A stretch of DNA of 61,847 bases from Comamonadaceae bacterium. Lineage in GTDB: Bacteria; Pseudomonadota; Gammaproteobacteria; Burkholderiales; Burkholderiaceae_C. The notes below the pieces were generated by a model. It saw nothing but the letters and a program-made list of their open reading frames with translations. It made no database searches and was not told where the DNA came from. Shown one piece after another: positions 44,098 through 52,434 of this stretch; position 1 is the stretch's first letter; each line of letters opens with the position of its first letter. The position numbers were made by a program, and so were the translations under genes. The stretch spans positions 1 through 61,847 of the forward strand of contig CANFOS010000024.1 of the NCBI GenBank assembly GCA_947448735.1. The letters are read 5' to 3'.

Positions 44098-44799
44098 TTA
44101 GACCCAGATCTGCAAAACGTAGTCAAAAGATGCTTGGCCGTTGAACAGATCGACCCGTTGCAGGCGTATGCGAAGCACACCATCAGCGCCGCGCACCAAG
44201 GTGTGCTGGTATCGGCCACCAAAATGACGTACCGCGTCGCGGCGCAACTCCATCATATGAAAGCGCGAACGCACGCAGATTTCTGTGTCGCTGACCGATT
44301 CCAGCGTGACGTGGCTCACCATGTGGTTGGTCTCCCACATCGGCGCTTGCGACCAGGCGTTAGGGTGGGAGACACGGCCCATACGGATTTCCATCATCAA
44401 TTTGTCTTCTGCAAAAATTGACGGCGACCCTTCCCATTCTGTTTGCTCGGGAGTAACAGGCATCCAGTAAACGCCCTGGTCGTCAAACAAATCCATCCAT
44501 GCTTGCCAGTGTTTGCCATCCAGCAGCTCAGCCTGCATATAGAGCAACTGCTCCACCTCACGCAGCAGATCAGCATCTTGCGCCGTGCGAATGGCCACGC
44601 TTGCACGCGGCAAGGGACGCGCTGTTGATGTGCTGCCGACCTGCGCGGCACGTGGTGAATGGTCAGGCTCAATGGATTGTGCGCCAGTACGCGCGTCGTC
44701 TTGCTTGGCTTCAATCACGACTTCTTGCCCCAGCAAGCGTTCAAAGTCGGGGCCTGCATTGGCAATGGCGCTGGTCGGGTTGGGTGTTTTTGTGGTCAT
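44098..44799 (-). CDS. Ring-hydroxylating dioxygenase, beta subunit
   Basis: 233 aa. From about residue 70 it is a standard NTF2-like dioxygenase small subunit (LLREVEQLLYMQAELLDGKHWQ, DDQGVYWMPVTPEQTE, MMEIRMGRVSHPNAWSQ, and C-terminal VDLFNGQASFDYVLQIWV). The first ~65 residues are an extra, low-complexity Ala/Thr/Ser/Asp-rich stretch not usual in the family (160-180 aa). GTG at 44814 would couple to the alpha gene (GTGA); I prefer ATG 44799 with GGGAA just upstream. Confidence 0.87.
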   Translation of the reverse strand: MTTKTPNPTSAIANAGPDFERLLGQEVVIEAKQDDARTGAQSIEPDHSPRAAQVGSTSTARPLPRASVAIRTAQDADLLREVEQLLYMQAELLDGKHWQAWMDLFDDQGVYWMPVTPEQTEWEGSPSIFAEDKLMMEIRMGRVSHPNAWSQAPMWETNHMVSHVTLESVSDTEICVRSRFHMMELRRDAVRHFGGRYQHTLVRGADGVLRIRLQRVDLFNGQASFDYVLQIWV

Positions 44800-44810
44800 G
44801 GTGTTTCCCG

Positions 44811-46100
44811 TCACGCAGACATGTACTTGGACCAGGCGCTGAACTGGTTGCGCATCACGGCCTCGGACGTGCCATGGTTGGAATAGGTGACGCCTTTTTC
44901 TACCCGGTCATCACCGTACCAGCGGTGAAAACTGACCCAGTCGCCGCCGTTGGACTGCAAGCCCCATTGGCCTTTGGTCCAGTTTTCAAGATCATCGGCG
45001 TTGATCATTGTGGCGGGTGAATTGACCAAGTTGTAGTACCACAGGCTGCGACGGTAAGTTGCCTCGGGCGCGCCCTTCAAACGGAAGTGCCATATTTCAG
45101 ACTGCGTTTTATTCGGCCCAATCGGCCGCAAGCAGCGAAGTTGCTGAAGTGGCGATTGAACTGACAGGTAGGGATAGACCAGCACATGGTGAATGCTGCG
45201 GGACAGGTATTCTTCAGCCCGCTCTGGGCCGTAAGCCTTGACCAGCAATGCCTCGTGTTCCAGCGTGTCAGGGTCTTGTGGCCGCAAGCCCATGTAGGCC
45301 TTGAGAATGCCATGACCATGCGGAAAGTTGATGGTCTGCACGGCATCCCATTGCTCAAAACTGGATGCAAAAGTGGACAAATAGTGGTAGTACAGCGGCG
45401 CGGCGCCCTGTTCGGCCTTCACGCGTTTTTCAACCCGCCCAGCTGATATGCCGGTTGATTGGTGCGTCACCGAAGGATGCAATGCATCGAGCTGATTTTC
45501 CATGAAGAACTTCCAGTTGGAGTGCTGCATGACGCGGTGGCATACCGGTACGACCTCGACCTCACCAACCGGTGAGCGGTCACACATATCGTCAAAAGCG
45601 ATGCGCGCTTCACCTAGAAATTCTGTCAGCGATGGCCCCTCATCAACCAAACTGGCAAACACAAAACCCCGATAGCTTTCGACACGCGCAGCGCGCTTCA
45701 TGCCGCAGTCCGGGTTGTCCTTGGTCATGCGCGTCCCTTCATAGCCTTTGGCCAGAGGAATGGCGCGCACGGTGCCGTTCAAATGAAAACTCCAGGCGTG
45801 GTACGAGCACACGAACGACGTGCCGGTATTGCCATGCTGGTTGCCCACCAGTTGCACACCACGGTGCGGGCAGCGGTTGTACAGTACCTGAACGCCGCCA
45901 TCGCCCTGACGGACCATGATCATTGGCTGGCGGCCTATGGTGACTGCGTAATAGTCACCGGTTGATTTGACCTGTGATTCATGCCCGCAGTAAACCCAGG
46001 TGCGTTCCCAGATTTTCTCCATCTCGGCATCAAAAATAGCCTGATCGGTGTACACGTCTTTATGCACACGATCGGCTTCAACAAGTTTTCCTACATCCAT
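44811..46100 (-). CDS. Rieske ring-hydroxylating dioxygenase, alpha subunit
   Basis: 429 aa. Rieske ligands are CPHRG and CSYHAW (C-x-H ... C-x2-H). The mononuclear-iron site is in NWKFFMENQLDALHPSVTH. These residues support an active oxygenase that adds O2 to an aromatic ring. No dedicated ferredoxin or reductase gene lies in the operon, so electrons must come from elsewhere; the neighbouring Ior enzyme and fpr at 11.6 kb are candidates. Starts 20 bases after iorB. Confidence 0.92.
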   Translation of the reverse strand: MDVGKLVEADRVHKDVYTDQAIFDAEMEKIWERTWVYCGHESQVKSTGDYYAVTIGRQPMIMVRQGDGGVQVLYNRCPHRGVQLVGNQHGNTGTSFVCSYHAWSFHLNGTVRAIPLAKGYEGTRMTKDNPDCGMKRAARVESYRGFVFASLVDEGPSLTEFLGEARIAFDDMCDRSPVGEVEVVPVCHRVMQHSNWKFFMENQLDALHPSVTHQSTGISAGRVEKRVKAEQGAAPLYYHYLSTFASSFEQWDAVQTINFPHGHGILKAYMGLRPQDPDTLEHEALLVKAYGPERAEEYLSRSIHHVLVYPYLSVQSPLQQLRCLRPIGPNKTQSEIWHFRLKGAPEATYRRSLWYYNLVNSPATMINADDLENWTKGQWGLQSNGGDWVSFHRWYGDDRVEKGVTYSNHGTSEAVMRNQFSAWSKYMSA

Positions 46101-46120
46101 GATTCAGTCTCCGATATGAG

Positions 46121-47713
46121 TCACACAAAAGCCAGCAGCTTGTCGAGCGCTTGACCACCGTCATCGGCCAAAGCAGCCTGGCTTAAAGCCTGCAGCTGTG
46201 CCGCCCCTTGCGGCATGGTTTGAAGCTGCGGCAGTTTGGCCATGATGCGCTGGTAGTTGCCCCAGCCGCGCGCGTGGGTGTCGCCGTAGCCTTTGACCAA
46301 TCGCTGGGTACGGGCCACTTCAAGCGCCAGCGCGGGCTGTGTGGGTGCCAGTTCAACAATGTTTTTCAGCCAGTCGCTGATGCGCTGTTGCTCAATGCCA
46401 AAGCGCAGCGACTTGGGGCGCAGTGGGCGCAAGGCGGCAATGGCGTACAGCAGCAGGTAGCCGCGAATCGAGCTGGTTTGCACCACACGGCCCTTGTTAA
46501 TCAATGGCTTGAGTAAGGATTGCGCCCAGTTTGAACGGAGTAACCACCGCCCCCAGGCCGCAGGCAGCGTGTCGGCGATCTCTTCAATGCGGGGATGCAA
46601 AAACTCGTTGATGCCCAAGTGCTGCTTTTTGTTGAGCTTGACTTCATCGCCCACACGGCCAAAGCGTGAGCGACGGGTTTTCAGGTCAGCCACCCGCACC
46701 GTGTCCTCATACGACATCCACAAGGCCAAGTGGCGCGCTGTCTCGTCCATCAGTTCATGCGCTGCTGCGCCATCTTTTGGCAAGGCATGGACAAGCGGCA
46801 TCAACCGGTCAAGATAGCGGGCGGCGTAAGCCAGGTCCTGGTAGTCAGCCGTCCGGGTGATACCAGCCACCAGTGTGCCTTGGTTGCCCGGCGGAAAGTT
46901 TGCACGAATGCTTTCTACCAGACCTGTCAATCTGGCACCTGCTTTGGGCATGGCGCGGACTTCGCGCGTATTGACAGCAGAGGTCTGCCCGGCAAGCGCA
47001 GCCGCAAATCCGGCTGCAAATGCCTTCAGGCTGGCGCTCACACCCACACCACCGCGGGTGATGGTGTCTTCAAACTGCGCGCGGCTGAACGGCAAGCTGC
47101 CGCTGGCTGCCATCGCGCCGTAAAGCGCGGGTGCAATCAGGCTGCCCGTCTGGTCAGCAACTTGCGCAAAATCGGCATGAATCCATTTTTTGGCTGCAGC
47201 CGCAGCGCCTGCCATTAATTTGTCTGCGTCCACACGGCCATCACCCATGGCCGTGCGTTCTGTCATCGAATATACGCGGTGGGTTGATGCAATCAGCGTG
47301 GTGCGGGCAGGGCTGACCAGGCCGCGCTGCAAGGCGCGCCCGGCCTCCATCAGCTCGGAGGCCAGCACCACATCGACCTCGCCTGGAACCGGGCTGAGCG
47401 CCATCACCGGCATGCTGCCCGCGGGCGTGGCCGCTTCAGGAAACATCTCCAGGTAATACACGGTGGCACCGGTGCGCTGCGCGACACCGGGCACCGACGT
47501 GGTCTGCGCAAAGTAGCCGTTATGCTCGGCCAAGTCCACCAGCCAGTCCGCCAGCACGCCGCCGCCCTCTCCGCCCATGGCGAGAATGGCAATGGTGATG
47601 GCATGTGGAGCCCTCACGCTTTTGGCTTCGCCGCTCTTCGAGGACGCTTCGTGTAATGCACCGGCTGCACTTGCTTGGGGCGGCCCTGCGCTGCGTTCGC
47701 TAGCTAGGGTCAT
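46121..47713 (-). CDS. Indolepyruvate ferredoxin oxidoreductase, beta-type subunit (long form)
   Basis: 530 aa. The N-terminal gamma-type 2-oxoacid oxidoreductase domain starts at ITIAILAMGGEGGGVLADW with SVPGVAQRTGATVYYLEM, followed by a ~300 aa helical C-terminal extension seen in the long aerobic form (PLVHALPKDGA, KTRRSRFGRVGDEVKLNKKQHLG). The first ~38 residues are encoded by a repeat-like GC-rich stretch and are probably not conserved. ATG overlaps the iorA stop (ATGA). With IorA it converts aryl-pyruvates to aryl-acetyl-CoA, reducing ferredoxin. Confidence 0.87.
   Translation of the reverse strand: MTLASERSAGPPQASAAGALHEASSKSGEAKSVRAPHAITIAILAMGGEGGGVLADWLVDLAEHNGYFAQTTSVPGVAQRTGATVYYLEMFPEAATPAGSMPVMALSPVPGEVDVVLASELMEAGRALQRGLVSPARTTLIASTHRVYSMTERTAMGDGRVDADKLMAGAAAAAKKWIHADFAQVADQTGSLIAPALYGAMAASGSLPFSRAQFEDTITRGGVGVSASLKAFAAGFAAALAGQTSAVNTREVRAMPKAGARLTGLVESIRANFPPGNQGTLVAGITRTADYQDLAYAARYLDRLMPLVHALPKDGAAAHELMDETARHLALWMSYEDTVRVADLKTRRSRFGRVGDEVKLNKKQHLGINEFLHPRIEEIADTLPAAWGRWLLRSNWAQSLLKPLINKGRVVQTSSIRGYLLLYAIAALRPLRPKSLRFGIEQQRISDWLKNIVELAPTQPALALEVARTQRLVKGYGDTHARGWGNYQRIMAKLPQLQTMPQGAAQLQALSQAALADDGGQALDKLLAFV
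47674..47686. repeat. 13-mer repeat CTTGGGGCGGCCC in the iorB 5' end
   Basis: Identical to 4061-4073 near trpG. Here it lies in the first codons of iorB and is translated on the minus strand. Probably part of a family-wide interspersed repeat. Confidence 0.45.
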
Positions 47714-49896
47714 GCCGCAATGCCTTCCAGCCGCCGCTCAATCCGGTCTTGCAGCCAGCCAATCACGGCGCTGCGCAAGCGCAATTTAAAGCGATCCCAA
47801 CGCGTCGGGTTGTTGATGATTTCGGCCCTGTAAAACGAAGGGCATAGCACGGCGGCATGCGCCACCTCACCACACAGGCCGCAGCCGACACAACTGTCTA
47901 TGACTGTCGCGATCGGGTCGCGTCTCAGGGGGTCCGGGTTGGGTTTGATGGTGAGCGAGGGGCAGCCGGACAGGCGGATGCACGAATGGTCTCCGGTACA
48001 GGTGTCCGGGTCAATGCCAAAGCGCTCGCGCACCACACGTTCGCCGCTGGCAATGCGCTTTTTGATTTGCGGCTTGATGCGGCGCTGTCGATTGAGCTGG
48101 CATTCGCTTTGCGCGACGATCACCTTGGGGCCTTTTTCCTTTGTCGTTAGCGCTTCACGCAGCACATCACGCATCTGGGTCAGGCTGTAAGTGTTGGTCA
48201 CCGTTTTGGCCCAGTTCACACCCACACCGCGTACCGCTTTTTCAATCGGGTTGTTGGTGCTGCGAATGGCGTTTGCCGCTTTCGATGACATCACGTCCTG
48301 CCCGCCCGTAGCCGCCGAGTAACCGTTGTCAATCACCATCAGCACGTTGTCCGTCTGATTAAACACGGCATTGCCCACGCCACTGGTCAAGCCGTTATGC
48401 CAAAAGCCGCCGTCGCCCATCATGGCAATCGTGCGTTTGGATGTGTCGGTGGTGTTGAAAGCAGATGCACCGGCCCAACCCAAACCATAACCCATGGTGG
48501 TCGCACCAATGTTGAAAGGCGGCAAGATGGAGAACAAATGGCAGCCAATGTCGCAGCTGATGTGATGCTTGCCCAACTCGCGTTCGATCAGCTTCACAGC
48601 GGTAAAGATCGGGCGCTCGGGGCAGCCGGTGCAAAACGACGGTGGCCTGCCCTGCACTTCAGACACAGCCGCGTTGATGGCAAAGGCTTTTGGATTGCCT
48701 TCGAGCGTCGCAAGGCCAGTCGATGCAGGCTGAGCGCCTTTGGGCAAGTCACGCCCTTGCAGCAGGGCTGGTGCGTACTTTTCAATAAACCGCGCCACAC
48801 CCTTGAGCACCACCCCGCCGGTGTATTCCCCGGCCATCGGCAGCATGTCTTTGCCGTGAATGCGGGTTTGCAGATCGGCACGGCGCAAAATCGTGTTGAC
48901 GTTTTGCTCGATAAAGTCGGGCTGCCCTTCTTCCACCAGCAAAATGCCGCGCTTGCCCGCGCAAAAGCGGGTGAACTCGTCGTCAATCAACGGGTAGGTG
49001 ATGTTGAGCACATACAGCGGCACGCGTGAGTTACCAAAAGCATCGGCCAGGCCCAACAGCTCCAGCGAACGCAGCACGCTGTTGTACAGACCGCCTTGCA
49101 TGACGATGCCAAAGTCTTGCGCACCCTCGGCAAAAAACTCGTTGATCTGATGGTCTTGAATAAATTTGACCGCCGCTGGCCAGCGCTCGGTGATTTTTTC
49201 TTGCTCTTGCGCGTAGCTGGCGGGCGGCAGCACGATGCGACCGGTGTCGCGTTGCGGGTTATTGATTGCGTCTTTCAGGGTGAACGTGGGTCGCTTGTTG
49301 GCCTTGGTGGCAAAGCGACCATGCACGTGGCAGGCACGGATACGCAGCTCCAGCATGACCGGTGTGCGGCTGGCTTCAGACAGCTCAAAACCCATTTCAA
49401 CAGCAGCAACAATGCTCTCCAAGTTCGGGCGCGGGTCAATCAGCCAGACCTGCGACTTCATGGCAAACGCATGCGAGCGCTCTTGCATGATGCTGGAACC
49501 CTCGCCGTAATCTTCACCCACAATCAGCATCGCGCCGCCGATCACACCACCAGAGGCCAGGTTGGCCAATGCATCAGACGCAACATTGGTGCCCACCGTC
49601 GCCTTGAAGGTCACCGCACCACGCAGCGGGTAGTTGACCGACGCAGCTAGCGTGGCAGCAGCAGTGGCCTCAGAGGCGCTGTGCTCAAAATGCACGCCAA
49701 GTTCTTGCAAGATGTCGTTGGCATCGGTGAGCACATCCATCAGATGCGAGATAGGCGCGCCTTGGTAGCCCGCCACGTACGACACGCCCGACTGCAACAG
49801 TGCTTTGGTGACCGCCAGGATGCCCTCACCCCGAAACTCGTCACCATCACCCAGGCGCAGGGTTTGAACTTCTTTGGTAAATGATCTTTCAGCCAT
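47710..49896 (-). CDS. Indolepyruvate ferredoxin oxidoreductase, alpha-type subunit
   Basis: 728 aa. Pyrimidine-binding domain first (GVSYVAGYQGAPISHLMDVL, ATVGTNVASDALANLASGG). The TPP-binding domain follows with CTGCPERPIF, DIGCHLFS, MGYGLGWAGASAF and MMGDGGFWHNG (GDG motif). It ends in a 4Fe-4S ferredoxin-like domain: DTCTGDHSCIRLSGCPSL and CVGCGLCGEVAHAAVLCP. Catalyses CoA-dependent oxidation of indolepyruvate or other aryl-pyruvates. First gene of the nine-gene operon, divergent from LysR. Confidence 0.92.
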   Translation of the reverse strand: MAERSFTKEVQTLRLGDGDEFRGEGILAVTKALLQSGVSYVAGYQGAPISHLMDVLTDANDILQELGVHFEHSASEATAAATLAASVNYPLRGAVTFKATVGTNVASDALANLASGGVIGGAMLIVGEDYGEGSSIMQERSHAFAMKSQVWLIDPRPNLESIVAAVEMGFELSEASRTPVMLELRIRACHVHGRFATKANKRPTFTLKDAINNPQRDTGRIVLPPASYAQEQEKITERWPAAVKFIQDHQINEFFAEGAQDFGIVMQGGLYNSVLRSLELLGLADAFGNSRVPLYVLNITYPLIDDEFTRFCAGKRGILLVEEGQPDFIEQNVNTILRRADLQTRIHGKDMLPMAGEYTGGVVLKGVARFIEKYAPALLQGRDLPKGAQPASTGLATLEGNPKAFAINAAVSEVQGRPPSFCTGCPERPIFTAVKLIERELGKHHISCDIGCHLFSILPPFNIGATTMGYGLGWAGASAFNTTDTSKRTIAMMGDGGFWHNGLTSGVGNAVFNQTDNVLMVIDNGYSAATGGQDVMSSKAANAIRSTNNPIEKAVRGVGVNWAKTVTNTYSLTQMRDVLREALTTKEKGPKVIVAQSECQLNRQRRIKPQIKKRIASGERVVRERFGIDPDTCTGDHSCIRLSGCPSLTIKPNPDPLRRDPIATVIDSCVGCGLCGEVAHAAVLCPSFYRAEIINNPTRWDRFKLRLRSAVIGWLQDRIERRLEGIAA

Positions 49897-49959
49897 CCGA
49901 GCAATTTACTCAGACTGTCTGCCTACGTCTAATGGAAAGATTGGATGCACCCTATTGGT

Positions 49960-49980
49960 TTGGTGAATAATTAGCACCAA
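49960..49980. promoter_or_regulatory. LysR-type operator candidate between iorA and lysR
   Basis: Perfect inverted repeat TTGGTG-N9-CACCAA with an A/T-rich centre, in the 111-base spacer between divergent starts. Size and place fit a LysR recognition site of the T-N11-A class. Confidence 0.5.
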
Positions 49981-50007
49981 CCCTGATGCTTTTTTAATAT
50001 ATTGAAC

Positions 50008-50928
50008 ATGAACTTTCGCCAGCTTGATTTGAACTTGCTCAGGGTGCTGGTGGCCATCCACCGCACCGGCTCTGTCACGCTGGCAGGCAAGGCACTGGCC
50101 CTGTCGCAGCCCGCGACCAGCAACGCCCTGGCTCGGCTGCGGGATTTTTTTGAAGACGAGCTGTTTGTGCGCGCGCCAGCAGGCCTCAAACCTACACGCC
50201 TTTGCGAGCAGCTGGCACCCGCTGTCATGGCTCAGCTTTCGAGCATGGAAAGTCTGGTCACCGGGCATGAGGAGTTTGATCCAGCGGGCAGCAAGATGCA
50301 CTGGCAACTGTCGCTGTCAGACTTGGGGGAAATGCTGTTTTTGCCAGAACTGGCGGGCGAACTGCGCAAGCAGGCTCCTGATGCAAGGCTGGCCAATATT
50401 TCAGTGGCTGCCAACCAGGTGGCCGCTGCGCTGGAGGCACGCGAAATTGACCTGGCCGTCGGCATTTTGCAGCCCAAACACCGGGGTATACGCACCGAGC
50501 TGCTGTTTCACGAGCAGTATGTCGCGGTGGCCTCTCCAAGCTGGCGGCCCACCAAAGGGCGCATTGGCTCCACCCTGACGGCCCAGCAACTGGCCGAAGC
50601 CGCTTTTGTGGTCGCTTCGCCAACCGCTACCTTCCACGGCAGCGTTGAGCAAATGCTGACCCGTATGAAACTGCAGCACCGCATTGTGCTGCGAGCACGA
50701 CATTTTGGTGGCCTGCCAGAACTGGCCATGGGCTCGGACTTGCTGTCCATCGTGCCGGCGATGTACGCCAACAACCTGCGCCAGCGCTATGACTTCAGAG
50801 TCTGGAAAATTCCAGACGCCCCGACCTATGAGGTGCGCATGGTCTGGCATAGCAGCACTGACAACGACAGCGCCCACCAGTGGATGCGGGCGCTGGTGCA
50901 GCGCTTGTTTCAACGGCCCGTGCTTTAG
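50008..50928 (+). CDS. LysR-family transcriptional regulator
   Basis: 306 aa. N-terminal winged helix MNFRQLDLNLLRVLVAIHRTGSVTLAGKAL, then SQPATSNALARLRDFFEDELFVR; C-terminal periplasmic-binding-like effector domain. It resembles the NodD/LinR-like 'DLNLL' subgroup. ATG 50008 is preferred to the TTG two codons earlier. Divergent from iorA, so it most likely activates the ior-dioxygenase-liv operon with an aromatic acid as co-inducer. Confidence 0.9.
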   Translation: MNFRQLDLNLLRVLVAIHRTGSVTLAGKALALSQPATSNALARLRDFFEDELFVRAPAGLKPTRLCEQLAPAVMAQLSSMESLVTGHEEFDPAGSKMHWQLSLSDLGEMLFLPELAGELRKQAPDARLANISVAANQVAAALEAREIDLAVGILQPKHRGIRTELLFHEQYVAVASPSWRPTKGRIGSTLTAQQLAEAAFVVASPTATFHGSVEQMLTRMKLQHRIVLRARHFGGLPELAMGSDLLSIVPAMYANNLRQRYDFRVWKIPDAPTYEVRMVWHSSTDNDSAHQWMRALVQRLFQRPVL

Positions 50929-51001
50929 GGTGTGTTGCGCATCAAACGGGTGCGCGGGGTAAGCAGCGATGAATCCATGCAAAGTGAGTCATTGGAAAAA
51001 A

Positions 51002-51070
51002 TTCATGCTCATGAAAACGCCGTACTAGAATCAGTTGGGACATCTTTTCAAATCAAAGGCTCAGTCCCAA
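51002..51070 (+). promoter_or_regulatory. Inverted repeats in the 5' region of the amidase gene
   Basis: TTCATG-CT-CATGAA (51002-51015) is a perfect palindrome at a -35-like position; TAGAAT (51026-51031) is a possible -10. TTGGGAC (51035-51041) and GTCCCAA (51064-51070) form 7-bp arms whose 22-base loop holds the likely ribosome-binding site AAAGG, and whose last base is the A of the ATG. This could gate translation or be an operator pair. Confidence 0.4.
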
Positions 51071-52383
51071 TGACGACACCCTCCTGGGTTGAAAAACCCG
51101 CATTTGAAGTCGCAAAAGCCCTACAAAATCGCACGTTAACGGCTACAAATTATGTGGTCGCCTGTTTGGATCGAATCGACGATCAAGAACCAGAAGTACA
51201 CGCCTTCGCTCATGTTGCACGTGACGCTGCACTGGTCCGTGCCAAGTGGCTAGATAGCCAGGCCATCCAGGGCGGCATGCATGGCTTGACCGTTGGTATC
51301 AAAGATGTCTTCGACACCCACGACATGCCGACGCAGGGTGGGTCGCGGGTATTTGAGGGATATCAGCCAGTCCAGGATGCGGCCTGCATCGCCACCTTGC
51401 GAAGCGCTGGTGGCGTCATGCTTGGTAAAACAATCACGACCGAGCTGGCAACCTTTCCGACCAACGGGACGCGAAATCCCCTCAATCTGAACCACACACC
51501 AGGCGGGTCCTCATCTGGTTCTGCGGCCGCGGTAGCATCTCGCATGGTGAGTTTTGCCACAGGCACACAAACCATGGGTTCTACCATTCGGCCCTGCGGA
51601 TATTGCGGCGTGACCGGCTACAAACCCAGCTATAACTTGATACCCAAACGTGGCGTGTGGGCCAATGCGGATTCGTGTGACACGATTGGCCTGGTGGCCC
51701 GGGATGTGCGTGATGTTGCATTTTTCGCATCGGAGATCGTGCGCTATCCCGCGCTGTTGATCAGGGATCAGGCCATTGCCATGGACCATCAACCGACGAT
51801 TGGTTTTTGCAAAACTTTTGAATGGGACCGAACTGATTCGCATGTTCAAAATGCGTTTGCTCGCAGCGCACAGGTCCTGCGAAACGCTGGCGCCAAGGTG
51901 ATCGAGATAAATCTTCCTGCACCGTTTTCCCAAATGCTCAAAGCGCACACCACGATCGTGCATTTTGAGATGAGCCGCGGCTTTGCCGACATCCTGGCGC
52001 GCCATGCACAACGGATGCGGCCTGCATTGCTCGAGCGTAGCTTGGCAGGTTTGGAGGTGACAGGCGAAGAGTATCAAGCCGCTCAAGCACTTGCGCGTCA
52101 ATGCAGGCAGTCTTTTGACGATGTTTTGGGTGCTTGCGATGTTTTGTTCGTGCCCGCCGCAACAGGCGAGGCGCCCTTGGGCCAAGAGTACTCTGGCGAC
52201 ACCTCCATGAACCAGGTTTGGACGCTGATGCACGGCCCTTGTGTATCGGTGACAGCCGGGTTGGGACCGAACGGCTTGCCGCTTGCCATGCAAGTGGTTG
52301 GCCGCATAGACGATGATGCCCGAACGCTGTTGGCCGCACATTGGGTGCACACCCATCTGGCTCAACAAATGGCTTCAAGCTAA
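51070..52383 (+). CDS. Amidase-signature family amidase
   Basis: 437 aa from MTTPSWVEKPAFEVAKAL. The Ser-Ser-Lys triad is visible: Lys in LTVGIKDVFD, the cis-Ser in PGGSSSGSAAAVAS, and the nucleophile Ser in GTQTMGSTIRPCGYCG, where the usual GTDTGGS reads GTQTMGS. Related to GatA-like, acylamidase and allophanate-hydrolase proteins. An in-frame start at 50932 would add 46 residues over the apparent promoter and is unlikely. Followed by a Bug binding protein. Confidence 0.9.
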   Translation: MTTPSWVEKPAFEVAKALQNRTLTATNYVVACLDRIDDQEPEVHAFAHVARDAALVRAKWLDSQAIQGGMHGLTVGIKDVFDTHDMPTQGGSRVFEGYQPVQDAACIATLRSAGGVMLGKTITTELATFPTNGTRNPLNLNHTPGGSSSGSAAAVASRMVSFATGTQTMGSTIRPCGYCGVTGYKPSYNLIPKRGVWANADSCDTIGLVARDVRDVAFFASEIVRYPALLIRDQAIAMDHQPTIGFCKTFEWDRTDSHVQNAFARSAQVLRNAGAKVIEINLPAPFSQMLKAHTTIVHFEMSRGFADILARHAQRMRPALLERSLAGLEVTGEEYQAAQALARQCRQSFDDVLGACDVLFVPAATGEAPLGQEYSGDTSMNQVWTLMHGPCVSVTAGLGPNGLPLAMQVVGRIDDDARTLLAAHWVHTHLAQQMASS

Positions 52384-52434
52384 AGCTGGGCCCATCTCCA
52401 GTGTTTCTTCAAAGAAGTTGGAAAAGGATTGACT

